From assembly GCF_900129665.1 (NCBI RefSeq), contig NZ_FQWL01000008.1, positions 1 through 64,000 of the forward strand: DNA of 64,000 nt, read 5' to 3'. The notes beneath the pieces are model-generated. The model was not told where the DNA came from. It was given only the letters and a program-made list of their open reading frames with translations, and searched no databases. Made by a program: the position numbers and the translations under genes. The DNA is from Flagellimonas flava (GTDB taxonomy: Bacteria; Bacteroidota; Bacteroidia; Flavobacteriales; Flavobacteriaceae). The number at the start of each line of letters is the position of its first letter. The stretch's first letter is position 1. Shown piece after piece: positions 33,606 to 42,822 of the stretch.

Positions 33606-34853
33606 ATGCAAGCCGAAATCATCACCATTGGGGATGAAATCCTCATTGGGCAGATTGTGGACTCTAATTCCGCATTCATTTCCAAGGAATTAAACAAGAT
33701 TGGTGTAGCGGTCTACCAAATTACCTCTGTACAAGACGACAGGGAGCAAATCCTTCAAGTACTGGAAGAGGCTGGTGACCGATCTCAAGTAGTAATCATG
33801 ACAGGAGGCCTAGGTCCAACCAAGGATGATATTACAAAACACACCCTTTGTGAGTTTTTTGGGGATAGATTGGTTAAAAATGAGGACGTACTTCAGCATA
33901 TAGAAGAACTTTTCAAGACCTACATTTCCACACCCATTTCGGACCTCAATCGAAAACAGGCCTTGGTTCCATCCAAATCTGAAGTCCTCCACAATGCCAA
34001 TGGTACGGCACCAGGTATCTGGATGAGGAAGGGGGAGACCGTTTTTGTTTCGCTTCCCGGCGTGCCGTTTGAAATGAAACACCTGATAACAGATAGGGTT
34101 ATCCCCAAGATTACAGAGGAATTTGAACGCCCACATATTTTCCATAAGACCATAATCACCTATGGGTTGGGAGAGAGTGCAATTGCGAACAAAATTGAAG
34201 ACTGGGAGAATAATTTACCCGAATTTATAAAACTGGCCTACCTACCCAATTTGGGAAGGGTTCGGTTGCGGCTTTCGGCAAAGGGAACCGATAAGGAAGC
34301 TATTGAAGAAGCTGTCGTTGCTGAAGTTAAAAAACTATATGCCGTAATAGGTGACATTATTTTTGGGGAGGAGGAGGAAGATGCCATAGAACGTCAAATT
34401 GGAATATGGTTGACGCAAAAGGGATTTACCTTGGGAACCGCAGAGAGTTTTACTGGAGGCGCTATTGCAGGACGTATAACCTCAATCCCGGGGGCATCAG
34501 CATATTTCAAGGGTAGTCTGGTTAGCTATGCCACTGAAACCAAGATTAAGGTCTTGGGTGTTCCTGAGGAATTGGTGAATAAATATTCCGTTGTGAGTGA
34601 AGAAGTTGCTATGGCCATGGCCACAAATGCAAAGCGGGCAATGGAATCAGATTTTGCCATTGCAACCACAGGCAATGCCGGGCCAACCAAGGGTGACTCG
34701 GATGCAGATGTGGGCACGGTTTTTATTGCTATCAGCACCCCTGAACGTACTTTTGCCCAGCGTTTTACCATGGGAAATAGTCGGGAACGTATCGTAAAAC
34801 GGTCAGTAAACAAGGCCTTCGAAATGCTCTGGAAAGAAATTTTAAATTTCTGA
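33606..34853 (+). CDS. cinA: CinA family protein (nicotinamide-nucleotide amidase / competence-damage protein)
   Basis: 415 residues. N-terminal MoCF-like domain ([33 protein letters not shown]) and C-terminal CinA amidase domain from about 265 ([17 protein letters not shown], where the usual motif is [15 protein letters not shown]). Recycles NMN to nicotinate mononucleotide in the pyridine nucleotide cycle. Tight operon with FAH and Hpt genes. Confidence 0.93.
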   Translation: MQAEIITIGDEILIGQIVDSNSAFISKELNKIGVAVYQITSVQDDREQILQVLEEAGDRSQVVIMTGGLGPTKDDITKHTLCEFFGDRLVKNEDVLQHIEELFKTYISTPISDLNRKQALVPSKSEVLHNANGTAPGIWMRKGETVFVSLPGVPFEMKHLITDRVIPKITEEFERPHIFHKTIITYGLGESAIANKIEDWENNLPEFIKLAYLPNLGRVRLRLSAKGTDKEAIEEAVVAEVKKLYAVIGDIIFGEEEEDAIERQIGIWLTQKGFTLGTAESFTGGAIAGRITSIPGASAYFKGSLVSYATETKIKVLGVPEELVNKYSVVSEEVAMAMATNAKRAMESDFAIATTGNAGPTKGDSDADVGTVFIAISTPERTFAQRFTMGNSRERIVKRSVNKAFEMLWKEILNF

Positions 34854-34861
34854 AAAAGAAT

Positions 34862-34893
34862 TTTGTGCGTCCCGTATAAATGCCATAAATTTG
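34862..34893 (+). promoter_or_regulatory. Promoter of rpmB-rpmG-DUF4295
   Basis: TTTG (34862-34865), 20-base spacer, TAAATTTG (34886-34893): a strong Bacteroidota promoter match 33 bases before the rpmB ATG. Confidence 0.6.
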
Positions 34894-34926
34894 CAGCCTC
34901 AATAAAATCACTCAAAAGTTAGGGAG

Positions 34927-35154
34927 ATGTCTAAAGTTTGTGAAGTAACAGGTAAGAAGGTAATGTTTGGAAACAACGTTTCCTTCTCTATCAATAAAAC
35001 CAAGAGAAGATTTGATGTAAATATCTCTAAAAAGAGATTTTACATCCCTGAAGAAGATCGTTGGGTTACCCTTAACGTGTCTTCGAGAGGTTTAAAGATT
35101 ATCAACAAAAAAGGAATCTCTGCCGTTTTAAAGGATATCAAATCCAAAAAATAG
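34927..35154 (+). CDS. rpmB: 50S ribosomal protein L28
   Basis: 75 residues. Starts SKVCEVTGKK and contains KTKRRFDVNISKKRFYIPEE and LKIINKKGIS, the usual L28 pattern. First gene of a three-gene ribosomal operon with a good promoter. Confidence 0.97.
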   Translation: MSKVCEVTGKKVMFGNNVSFSINKTKRRFDVNISKKRFYIPEEDRWVTLNVSSRGLKIINKKGISAVLKDIKSKK

Positions 35155-35180
35155 GGAGATAATTTTTTAAGTACGATACA

Positions 35181-35363
35181 ATGGCAAAGAAAGGTAATAG
35201 AATTCAAGTTATTTTAGAGTGTACAGAGCATAAGGACTCTGGTATGCCAGGTACTTCAAGGTACATCACCACCAAGAATAAAAAGAACACGCCGGACAGG
35301 ATGGAAATCAAAAAGTTCAATCCTATCTTGAAGCGTATGACCATTCATAAAGAAATTAAATAA
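35181..35363 (+). CDS. rpmG: 50S ribosomal protein L33
   Basis: 60 residues; [15 protein letters not shown] and [20 protein letters not shown] are L33 signatures. Only one Cys is present, so it is the zinc-free (C-minus) form. Confidence 0.97.
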   Translation: MAKKGNRIQVILECTEHKDSGMPGTSRYITTKNKKNTPDRMEIKKFNPILKRMTIHKEIK

Positions 35364-35370
35364 GTAGACC

Positions 35371-35523
35371 ATGGCAAAGAAAACAGTAGCAACACTTCAG
35401 TCCTCATCCAAAAGGTTGACCAAAGCTATCAAAATGGTGAAATCCCCAAAAACGGGAGCTTATACTTTTGTGGAGTCTGTAATGGCACCGGAATTGGTAA
35501 ACGATTGGTTGAACAAAAAATAA
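35371..35523 (+). CDS. DUF4295 small protein (ribosome-associated gene context)
   Basis: 50 residues: MAKKTVATLQSSSKRLTKAI then KMVKSPKTGAYTFVESVMAP and a WLNKK end. It is a Bacteroidota-specific family that regularly follows rpmB-rpmG. Highly basic N-terminus, consistent with RNA or ribosome binding. Starts 7 bases after rpmG. Confidence 0.9.
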   Translation: MAKKTVATLQSSSKRLTKAIKMVKSPKTGAYTFVESVMAPELVNDWLNKK

Positions 35524-35545
35524 CCCATTCGTAATACAATATATA

Positions 35546-35571
35546 GAGCCGCTTGTTAAGCGGCTTTTTTT
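35546..35571 (+). terminator. Terminator of the rpmB operon
   Basis: AGCCGCTT / AAGCGGCT stem with GTT loop followed by TTTTTTT. Confidence 0.88.
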
Positions 35572-35586
35572 ATGCACTTACTTTCC

Positions 35587-35594
35587 TATCTTTG
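35587..35594 (+). promoter_or_regulatory. Candidate -7 box for ftsY
   Basis: TATCTTTG (TAnnTTTG) lies 20 bases before the ATG at 35615. Confidence 0.4.
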
Positions 35595-35614
35595 AAGCTT
35601 GATGACGATTGCAT

Positions 35615-36571
35615 ATGAGCCTATTTAAAAACATATTTTCTTCGGATAAAAAAGAGACTTTGGACAAGGGTTTGGAAAAGTCCAAAACCAGTTTTTTTGG
35701 AAAGCTTGGAAAGGCTGTTGCAGGAAAATCCAAGGTGGATGATGAGGTATTGGACAACTTGGAGGAAGTACTGGTGACCTCAGATGTTGGTGTGAATACC
35801 ACCCTGAAAATAATTGAACGTATTGAAGAGCGGGTCTCTAGGGATAAGTATCTGGGAACTGAGGAATTAAATACCATTTTAAGGGAAGAAATAGCTGGTC
35901 TTCTATCCGAGACGCATGTTGGGGAGGACACAGAATTTGTAGTTCCCAAGGATAAAAAGCCCTATGTGATCATGGTGGTGGGGGTAAACGGCGTTGGCAA
36001 GACCACAACCATTGGCAAGTTGGCCCATCAGTTCAAAAAACAAGGACTTAAGGTAGTTTTAGGTGCTGGAGATACCTTTAGGGCGGCAGCCATAGATCAG
36101 TTGCAAGTTTGGGCAGAACGTGTGGATATTCCTATTGTCAAACAAAAAATGGGAAGCGACCCGGCCTCGGTAGCTTTTGATACATTGAACTCGGCTGTAG
36201 CCGACGGGGCGGATGTGGTACTTATTGATACTGCTGGCAGACTTCATAACAAGGTGAATCTTATGAACGAGCTGTCCAAGGTGAAAAGGGTCATGCAAAA
36301 AGTAGTGCCAGATGCGCCACATGATGTCCTTTTGGTGTTGGATGGTTCTACGGGGCAGAATGCATTTGAACAGGCTAAACAGTTTACAAAGGCAACCGAG
36401 GTGAGCAGTTTGGCAGTCACCAAATTGGATGGCACGGCCAAAGGGGGAGTAGTGATAGGAATTTCAGACCAGTTTCAAATCCCGGTAAAATATATTGGGG
36501 TAGGCGAAGGAATTGAGGATTTGCAGGTCTTCAATAAATATGAATTTGTAGATTCTTTTTTTAAAGTTTGA
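35615..36571 (+). CDS. ftsY: Signal recognition particle receptor FtsY
   Basis: 318 residues from the ATG at 35615. A short acidic/basic A region is followed by the helical N domain and the GTPase G domain: GVNGVGKTTTIGKL (G1), DTFRAAAIDQL (G2), IDTAGRLHNK (G3), TKLDGTAKGG (G4). Docks ribosome-SRP complexes at the membrane for cotranslational insertion. Forms an operon with the methyltransferase-like gene 12 bases downstream. Confidence 0.96.
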   Translation: MSLFKNIFSSDKKETLDKGLEKSKTSFFGKLGKAVAGKSKVDDEVLDNLEEVLVTSDVGVNTTLKIIERIEERVSRDKYLGTEELNTILREEIAGLLSETHVGEDTEFVVPKDKKPYVIMVVGVNGVGKTTTIGKLAHQFKKQGLKVVLGAGDTFRAAAIDQLQVWAERVDIPIVKQKMGSDPASVAFDTLNSAVADGADVVLIDTAGRLHNKVNLMNELSKVKRVMQKVVPDAPHDVLLVLDGSTGQNAFEQAKQFTKATEVSSLAVTKLDGTAKGGVVIGISDQFQIPVKYIGVGEGIEDLQVFNKYEFVDSFFKV

Positions 36572-36583
36572 ATCCCATAACCT

Positions 36584-37354
36584 ATGGGCAGAATACATCT
36601 GTTCGAATTTGAAGACCAAAAATGGTTCCCTGCCTTTTTGAGGAACTACGGAACAGATTTTCTGCAATTTCTTGCAAACAAGACCAAGTTATACAAACCC
36701 ATTCTTCCCGTTTTGGAACGGGGAATTCGAGCAAGTGGCACCCATCAAATTGTAGATTTGGCATCTGGTGGAGGCGGGGGGTTACTCTGGCTCAACCGTG
36801 AACTTAAGAAGTCGATTCCCGATTTAAAAATTATCCTTACCGATTACTTTCCCAATATAAAGGCATTTGAATATTCCCAACAACAGGCTGCCAACTTTGA
36901 TTTTGTTAAGCGTTCCATAGATGCACGTGATGTTCCGGAAGACCTAAAGGGAATCAGAACTCAATTTTTATCGTTGCATCATTTTAAACCCACTGATGCT
37001 ACGAAAATCCTTCAGAATGCGGTTGATTCCAGAGCTTGTATTGGGGTTTTTGAAGCTCAGGAAAGAAGTGTCCCCAGCGTTTTGGCCATGCTCTTTTCGC
37101 CCATAAGTGTTCTTTTTACCACCCCGTTTATAAAACCATTTAGCCTTGGGAGAATCATTTTTACGTATCTAATTCCCATTGTGCCCCTGTTTGTTTTATG
37201 GGACGGTGTTGTTTCATCCCTCAGAACCTATTCTGTGAAGGAAATGCAAGATCTTGTTGCCAATCTAGATAAATCTGAGTCATACGATTGGGAAATTCAA
37301 AGAATAAAGTCGGGTCCCGGCGTGATTTTGTATCTTTTAGGAATTCCCAAATAA
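36584..37354 (+). CDS. Class I SAM-dependent methyltransferase-like protein with hydrophobic C-terminal half
   Basis: 256 residues. Motif I IVDLASGGGGGLL (residues 56-69) and motif II ILTDYF mark an SAM-binding Rossmann domain up to about 150. Residues 165-215 contain two strongly hydrophobic stretches (LAMLFSPISVLFTTPF, IIFTYLIPIVPLFVLW), unusual for a soluble methyltransferase and suggesting membrane association and a lipid-like substrate. Follows ftsY closely. Confidence 0.75.
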   Translation: MGRIHLFEFEDQKWFPAFLRNYGTDFLQFLANKTKLYKPILPVLERGIRASGTHQIVDLASGGGGGLLWLNRELKKSIPDLKIILTDYFPNIKAFEYSQQQAANFDFVKRSIDARDVPEDLKGIRTQFLSLHHFKPTDATKILQNAVDSRACIGVFEAQERSVPSVLAMLFSPISVLFTTPFIKPFSLGRIIFTYLIPIVPLFVLWDGVVSSLRTYSVKEMQDLVANLDKSESYDWEIQRIKSGPGVILYLLGIPK

Positions 37355-37394
37355 GGGAATCCATCATAATAGATAACCACCAACATTATACCCA

Positions 37395-38795
37395 ATGAAA
37401 AAGGCACTGTTTATTCTTAGCTTCCTATTGGTCCATTTAGGCTATGCAAAACTTTGGACCCCCTCTATTATTTCCGACAATATGGTTTTGCAACAGCAAT
37501 CCACAGCAACTTTTTGGGGTTGGACCACTGCAACCAATGAAACACTTACCATAAGACTTTCTTGGGATGATTCGGAGATGACTACCAAAGCCCACCAAGG
37601 TGTTTGGCGCATTGAGTTCCCGACCCCGGGGGCTGGAGGACCACATACCATAAGCATAAAGGGACATGAAGAATTGGTTTTTTCAAATGTGATGATTGGG
37701 GAGGTATGGATAGCCTCTGGGCAATCCAATATGCAGTGGACCCCAAATATGGGGCTCGATAATGCAAAGGAGGAAATCAAAAATGCCATTTATCCCAATA
37801 TTCGCTTTTTCAATGTCCCCCAGCGAAAATCGGATGGTAAACAGGACGATACTCCCGGAAAATGGGTGAGTTGTTCACCGAAAACGATGCAGGATTTTAG
37901 TTCTGTGGCCTATTTTTTTGGGAGAAAACTACACAAAGAATTAGACGTGCCTGTGGGATTGATAAGTTCCAATTGGGGGGGGACGCCAGTTGAGGTTTGG
38001 ATTCCCGAGGAATTGATTGTGGAAAATGAAGAATTAAAGGCCGCAGCCGGTCAACTTTCCGAATTTGAATGGTGGCCGGAAAAACCCGGAGCTACCTACA
38101 ATGCTATGATTCATCCATTGACCAAGTTCCAAATTGCTGGGGCCATTTGGTACCAAGGTGAGTCTAACCGGGCCAATGCAAATTCGTATTATGAATCTTT
38201 TCCATTGCTTATTGAATCATGGCGAACAGCCTGGAAAAAGGATTTTCCATTTTACTTTGCACAAATAGCACCTTTCAATTACGATAAAGAAAAAAACGAC
38301 ATCAGGGCCGCTGTGGTCCGTGATGCCCAATTGTATGCGTTGCGGAATATTGCTAAAACCGGTATGGCGGTTACCAGTGATATTGGAAACCTCGATGATA
38401 TCCATCCAACAAACAAGCAGGAGGTAGGGCGACGGTTGGCTTTGTGGGCCTTGGCAAAAACGTATGGCGTAAAACAACCCTATAGCGGTCCGGTATTTAA
38501 AAATATGGAACTGCGGAAAAACAAGGCTGTTTTGCACTTTGATTTTGCGGATGAAGGTTTGATTATGAAGGGAAAGACCTTAAAAGAATTTTATGTGGCA
38601 GGTGAGGATCGAATCTTTCATGAGGCCAAGGCCAGAATTAAAGGAAGTACCGTTGAGGTATCTTCTTCAAAAGTAAAGGAACCCGTTGCAGTCAGGTTTG
38701 CATTTTATGACAAGGCATTGCCCAATTTATTCAACCAGGAGGGCTTACCTGCTTCGGCTTTTAGAACAGATGATTGGGAAATTAACTTGGATTGA
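37395..38795 (+). CDS. Sialate O-acetylesterase-like secreted esterase
   Basis: 466 residues, signal peptide (MKKALFILSFLLVHLGYA). The SGNH-type esterase has catalytic Ser in ASGQSNMQW, a GxSNWGG block, GAIWYQGESN, and the Asp-His pair in DDIHPTNKQEVG. Removes O-acetyl groups from sialic acid or, in marine Bacteroidota, from other acetylated glycans. No PUL neighbours. DUF2911 gene follows 7 bases later. Confidence 0.9.
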   Translation: MKKALFILSFLLVHLGYAKLWTPSIISDNMVLQQQSTATFWGWTTATNETLTIRLSWDDSEMTTKAHQGVWRIEFPTPGAGGPHTISIKGHEELVFSNVMIGEVWIASGQSNMQWTPNMGLDNAKEEIKNAIYPNIRFFNVPQRKSDGKQDDTPGKWVSCSPKTMQDFSSVAYFFGRKLHKELDVPVGLISSNWGGTPVEVWIPEELIVENEELKAAAGQLSEFEWWPEKPGATYNAMIHPLTKFQIAGAIWYQGESNRANANSYYESFPLLIESWRTAWKKDFPFYFAQIAPFNYDKEKNDIRAAVVRDAQLYALRNIAKTGMAVTSDIGNLDDIHPTNKQEVGRRLALWALAKTYGVKQPYSGPVFKNMELRKNKAVLHFDFADEGLIMKGKTLKEFYVAGEDRIFHEAKARIKGSTVEVSSSKVKEPVAVRFAFYDKALPNLFNQEGLPASAFRTDDWEINLD

Positions 38796-38802
38796 TATCA
38801 GG

Positions 38803-39678
38803 ATGGGGCAGCTTAAATTGACCTTGCGAATTTTTGGATCGCTGGTTGTGTTGTCAATAGGGCAGCTCACAGCACAGCTCAAATATCCTAAGGCCAGTCC
38901 AGCATCGGTGGTGGAACAGGCGGTGGGACTTTCTAAGGTAACAGTCCACTATTCTAGACCCGCAGTTAGAGGGAGAAGTATTTTTGGCGACTTGGTGCCT
39001 TACGGTAGGATTTGGCGTGTTGGGGCCAATGAATCCACTAAAATTACTCTGGATACAGCTATGGAGGTTTCGGGAAAAGCCCTTCCCAAAGGAACTTATG
39101 CGCTATATGCTTTTCCTGAATCAGATGAATGGGAAATTGCATTCCACAACAATTTGAGCCATTGGGGAGATGGTCGAAAGAACTATAAACCAGAGGAAGA
39201 CCTATTTCGTATCTCGGTACAACCGGAGAAAATAGGAGGCCATCAAGAGAACTTTCTGATCACTTTTGATGCCATATCCCATAATTCCGCGCAAATGAAA
39301 TTGATATGGGCAAACACCCAGGTGGTAATCCCCTTCAAAGTTGATACCCATGCCCAAATGGAAAAGGAAATCTCAAAAAAGTTAGAGGAATCGCCAACGG
39401 CCCAAACCTATTATGAAGCGGCACGCTACCTGCAGGAGCAGAACGAAGACCCCAAAAGAGCTTTGGGTTATTTGAAAAAGGCCCTGGAATTAGGAGGTGA
39501 CACTTATTACTTTCATAGGGTAAAATCCCTTGTGGAAGCTCAGTTGGGAGATTATAGATCAGCTATAGCTTCTGCTCGGAAATCACTAAAAATTGCTGCA
39601 AATCTGGAGAAAGATGAGTTTGTTCGGATGAATCAAAAGAACATTGTCAAATGGGAAAAATTACTGGAACAAAAATAA
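38803..39678 (+). CDS. DUF2911 protein with C-terminal TPR-like helices
   Basis: 291 residues from the ATG at 38803; the open frame reaches back into the esterase gene, but this start gives a signal peptide (LTLRIFGSLVVLSIGQLTA). DUF2911 covers about 25-165 (ASPASVVEQAVGLSKVTVHY, RPAVRGRSIFGDLVPYGRIW, LPKGTYALYAFP). Residues 185-285 look like TPR helices (TYYEAARYLQEQNEDPKRAL, GYLKKALELGGDTYYFHRV). Periplasmic; role unknown. Confidence 0.85.
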   Translation: MGQLKLTLRIFGSLVVLSIGQLTAQLKYPKASPASVVEQAVGLSKVTVHYSRPAVRGRSIFGDLVPYGRIWRVGANESTKITLDTAMEVSGKALPKGTYALYAFPESDEWEIAFHNNLSHWGDGRKNYKPEEDLFRISVQPEKIGGHQENFLITFDAISHNSAQMKLIWANTQVVIPFKVDTHAQMEKEISKKLEESPTAQTYYEAARYLQEQNEDPKRALGYLKKALELGGDTYYFHRVKSLVEAQLGDYRSAIASARKSLKIAANLEKDEFVRMNQKNIVKWEKLLEQK

Positions 39679-41414
39679 AAATACCAAAGAATTCCCTTAG
39701 GGTTGCCTTGGGAATGGTGACATTGTGGTTTGCGTTGCAATCCTGCCAATTCATTGAGAAGAAAGAGGTTGAGACAGAAGATGAAAGTGTTTCGACAGCT
39801 GTGGAAACGGAAAAAGAAATAACGGAGACAATCAAGGAACCCCTTTGGACTCCATATGACGAGACCGCAGAAATTCAGGAGAACGCTAATCATGAAAATG
39901 AGCGAATGCGATTCAGATTCATTCAATCCAAAATTTTGGACAAGAATGAGGTTTTTGCTCCGCTTTATACCGAGGTGTCTAAGTTTCCAAAGGAAAAATA
40001 CGAAATGATGAAACCGTTGGTGCTGGAACAGGACATACCTAACATCCAAAATGCGGTTAAGGAGGGCAAATTCAACTACACGGAATTGGTGTTGTTCTAT
40101 CTCAGCAGAATCTACAGGTATGAGCTGGACAAAGCCACCACCCTGAACACGATAATCGCATTAAACCCCAATATTTTGAATGAAGCCAAGAAATTGGATG
40201 CCAATGCGGAGGGACACCATCCGATTTATGGAATGCCAATTTTGCTGAAGGACAATATTGGTGCCTCGGGAATGAATACCACTGCTGGAGCCATTGTGCT
40301 ACAGGATAATCAAACGGAGGATGCATATATCGTGCAACGATTAAAAGAAAATGGCGCACTTATTTTGGGCAAGGTAAACCTAAGTGAATGGGCCAATTTT
40401 ATTTGTGAATGCCCCAACGGTCAAAGTGCCGTTGGGGGACAAACCTTAAACCCTTATGGCCGACGTGTTTTTGATACAGGTGGATCCAGCGCGGGAAGCG
40501 GGACCTCAGTGGCTGCCAATTATGCGGTGGCCGCAGTGGGTACAGAAACTTCTGGATCAATCTTGTCACCGTCCGGACAGAATTCCGTGGTGGGCATGAA
40601 ACCCACAATTGGGTTGCTAAGCCGTACTGGAATAGTACCCATTTCCAGCACTTTGGATACTCCTGGCCCTATGACAAAAAGTGTTATTGATAACGGAATA
40701 CTAATGGATGCCATGCGAGGGTTTGACATTGAAGATGAAAAATCGGTGAAGGCAGATTGGGATGAAAATTGGTATGCAGAAGAAGTGAACTTAAAGGGTA
40801 AAAGATTTGGCGTCTTTAAGAATTACATGAAAAGTGATTCTGTTTATCATGCGACTATGGAGCAATTAAAGGCGGCTGGCGCGACGATTATTGAATTTGA
40901 ACCCCCGGAAGTCAATTTTGATGGATTCCTTTCGATCCTGAATATAGACATGAAAAATGACCTGCCAGTATATATAGAAGCGCATGTGAAAGACACAAAT
41001 CGAGTTGCTGTTCGCAGTGTGCAGGACGTGGTGGATTTTAACCAAAAAGACAGCTCGGCCAGAATTCCCTACGGGCAGCCTCGTTTTGACGGTATTTTGG
41101 CCGATACCACATCGGCAGAAGGGCTAAAAGAAATAAAGAAACGCATGAAAATTACTGGCCGCACCTATTTTAATACCCCTATGAACGATTATGGTTTGGA
41201 TGCCATACTATCTATTAATAACTATGACGCTGGCGCAGCCGCCGCCGCTGAATATCCCGCCCTCACTATTCCCATGGGATATAAAGTTTCGGGAGAACCC
41301 ATAAATTTGACCTTTATTGGAAAGCAATTTCAAGAAGGAAAGCTATATGCCCTGGGGGCGGCATTTGAATCCCTCATCCAAGCTCGCAAAATTCCAAAAG
41401 CATATATGGATTGA
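39651..41414 (+). CDS. Amidase-signature lipoprotein
   Basis: 587 residues; start overlaps the DUF2911 gene by 28 bases. Lipoprotein signal ending in lipobox LQSC. The amidase triad is intact: Lys200 (LLKDNIG), cis-Ser279 (GGSSAGSG) and nucleophile Ser303 (TSGSILSPS). Similar to secreted amidases of Bacteroidota and to GatA-like hydrolases, but an N-terminal lipid anchor rules out a tRNA amidotransferase role. Hydrolyses an amide in the periplasm or at the surface; substrate unknown. Confidence 0.9.
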   Translation: MGKITGTKIKIPKNSLRVALGMVTLWFALQSCQFIEKKEVETEDESVSTAVETEKEITETIKEPLWTPYDETAEIQENANHENERMRFRFIQSKILDKNEVFAPLYTEVSKFPKEKYEMMKPLVLEQDIPNIQNAVKEGKFNYTELVLFYLSRIYRYELDKATTLNTIIALNPNILNEAKKLDANAEGHHPIYGMPILLKDNIGASGMNTTAGAIVLQDNQTEDAYIVQRLKENGALILGKVNLSEWANFICECPNGQSAVGGQTLNPYGRRVFDTGGSSAGSGTSVAANYAVAAVGTETSGSILSPSGQNSVVGMKPTIGLLSRTGIVPISSTLDTPGPMTKSVIDNGILMDAMRGFDIEDEKSVKADWDENWYAEEVNLKGKRFGVFKNYMKSDSVYHATMEQLKAAGATIIEFEPPEVNFDGFLSILNIDMKNDLPVYIEAHVKDTNRVAVRSVQDVVDFNQKDSSARIPYGQPRFDGILADTTSAEGLKEIKKRMKITGRTYFNTPMNDYGLDAILSINNYDAGAAAAAEYPALTIPMGYKVSGEPINLTFIGKQFQEGKLYALGAAFESLIQARKIPKAYMD

Positions 41415-41477
41415 TTCCATGGTTGCCCAGGTTTGTATGCTGGTATCCTTTTGGGAGGCAATTTTTTTTCAAAATGG

Positions 41478-41504
41478 TGTCACGCTTTTTGATTTTGGTT
41501 TGTC
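41478..41504 (+). promoter_or_regulatory. ECF41-type promoter of the sigma factor gene
   Basis: TGTCACG (41478-41484), 16-base spacer, TGTC (41501-41504). ECF41 promoters are described with TGTCACA-like -35 and CGTC -10. The ATG at 41513 is 8 bases downstream. Confidence 0.58.
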
Positions 41505-41512
41505 ATTAAGTT

Positions 41513-42355
41513 ATGGAAGATTATCAAAATAAGCTATTTCCCTACGCCTATAACATTTTAGGCTCCGCAGATGATGCCAAAGATGCCATACAGGAAATTT
41601 TGATCAAATACCAAAACGTAAACCAAGCCGTCCAAAATGAGATGGGATATCTTGTACGGTCCGTGATCAATGAGTCCATCAACCTTAAAAAGAAACGGCA
41701 ATTGGGTTTGTCCGATGCACTATGGCTCCCAGAACCCATTGCAACGGATGCCGCCGATGAACAGATAGATAGCTCAGCAATCATATCCTATTCCATGATG
41801 GTGCTTTTGGAAAAACTTTCGCCCAAGGAAAGAGCGGTTTTTATTCTTAAGGAAGCATTTGGGTATTCCCACAAGGAAATTGGTTTGGTGTTGGAAATGA
41901 CCCTTGAAAATTCAAGGAAGCTTTTGAGCAGGGGAAGGAGCAGATTGCGCACCCTTAAAAGCGGGGTGTCCATAGATCATGCCAAGGTTCCCAAGGCCTA
42001 TTTGCAGCGGTATGTGGAAAGCATACGTAATGGAGATATCAAGAATTTGGAGCAAATGTTGTCCGAGGATATTATGGTTTCTGCCGATGGTGGCGACGAA
42101 ATCCAGGTGGTTCGGGAACTGACCCATGGTCTTAAAGCGGCTGTTAAGCTCCTTCTTTACGTTTTTAAGACCTATCAGCAAAAAAACAGGATTATTGTTA
42201 CCGAGGTTAACCATCAACCTGCCTTGCTCTACTATCAAGATGAGGTGTTGGTCAATTGTCAGATTTTTCAGATTGAGGAAAGGAAGATTGTCCAAATCCA
42301 TGCGCAACTGGCACCCAATAAATTAAAGGCACTCAGATCGGCCGTTAATCCATAA
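41513..42355 (+). CDS. ECF41-type sigma factor with SnoaL-like C-terminal domain
   Basis: 280 residues. Region 2 (residues 1-65), a linker with WLPEP (residues 72-76 region), region 4 (about 100-145: LSPKERAVFILKEAFGYSHK) and an NTF2/SnoaL-like extension (150-280). The extension has SADGGDE and ends APNKL, matching the DGGGK and NPDKL-type motifs that tune ECF41 activity; no separate anti-sigma gene is needed. The same promoter motif occurs before itself and before the azoreductase gene. Confidence 0.88.
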   Translation: MEDYQNKLFPYAYNILGSADDAKDAIQEILIKYQNVNQAVQNEMGYLVRSVINESINLKKKRQLGLSDALWLPEPIATDAADEQIDSSAIISYSMMVLLEKLSPKERAVFILKEAFGYSHKEIGLVLEMTLENSRKLLSRGRSRLRTLKSGVSIDHAKVPKAYLQRYVESIRNGDIKNLEQMLSEDIMVSADGGDEIQVVRELTHGLKAAVKLLLYVFKTYQQKNRIIVTEVNHQPALLYYQDEVLVNCQIFQIEERKIVQIHAQLAPNKLKALRSAVNP

Positions 42356-42370
42356 ATCCAAAAAAATAAC

Positions 42371-42754
42371 ATGACTAGAGAACGAATTAGCTCGGGTTCA
42401 ACCTTTGAGCAACAGATTGCCTATTCCCGCGCCATAGTTGATGGACGTTGGGTCTTTGTTTCCGGGACCACAGGTTTTGATTACACCAACATGACCATCT
42501 CGGAAGATTTGACAGAACAAACCAAGCAATGCCTTAAAAATATTGAAGAGGCCCTAGTGAAAGCCGAATCTGGCTTGCAAGATGTGGTACGTGTACTGTA
42601 CATCCTTCCCAATACTGAGAAATTTGAAAAGTGTTGGCCCGTACTACGTGAATACTTTGGAACTGTTCGTCCGGCGGCAACCATGATTTCTGCTGGGTTA
42701 TCAGATTCCCGTATGAAAATTGAAATCCAAGTAACCGCATTAAAGAAGAAATAA
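42371..42754 (+). CDS. RidA family protein
   Basis: 127 residues: AIVDGRWVFVSGTTGFD, ALVKAESGLQDVVRVLYILP and FFGTVRPAATMI-type (EYFGTVRPAATM) segments of the YjgF/RidA fold, including the Arg that binds substrate carboxylate. RidA hydrolyses reactive enamine/imine intermediates. Lies 15 bases after the ECF41 sigma gene, in the same operon. Confidence 0.9.
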   Translation: MTRERISSGSTFEQQIAYSRAIVDGRWVFVSGTTGFDYTNMTISEDLTEQTKQCLKNIEEALVKAESGLQDVVRVLYILPNTEKFEKCWPVLREYFGTVRPAATMISAGLSDSRMKIEIQVTALKKK

Positions 42755-42772
42755 GAAATACTATGGCAACAG

Positions 42773-42802
42773 TGTCACGTTTTCCGTTCGGATTTTGTCC
42801 TA
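42773..42802 (+). promoter_or_regulatory. ECF41-type promoter of the azoreductase-cupin operon
   Basis: TGTCACG (42773-42779), 16-base spacer, TGTCCTA (42796-42802): same -35 and same spacing as before the sigma gene. It lies 20 bases before the ATG at 42823 and inside an upstream in-frame extension that is therefore not coding. Confidence 0.62.
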
Positions 42803-42822
42803 TTCATACAAAGCAAAATACT

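Noticed and set aside
38686..38802. Upstream extension of the DUF2911 frame
   Set aside because: Overlaps the end of the esterase gene; the start at 38803 gives a proper signal peptide.
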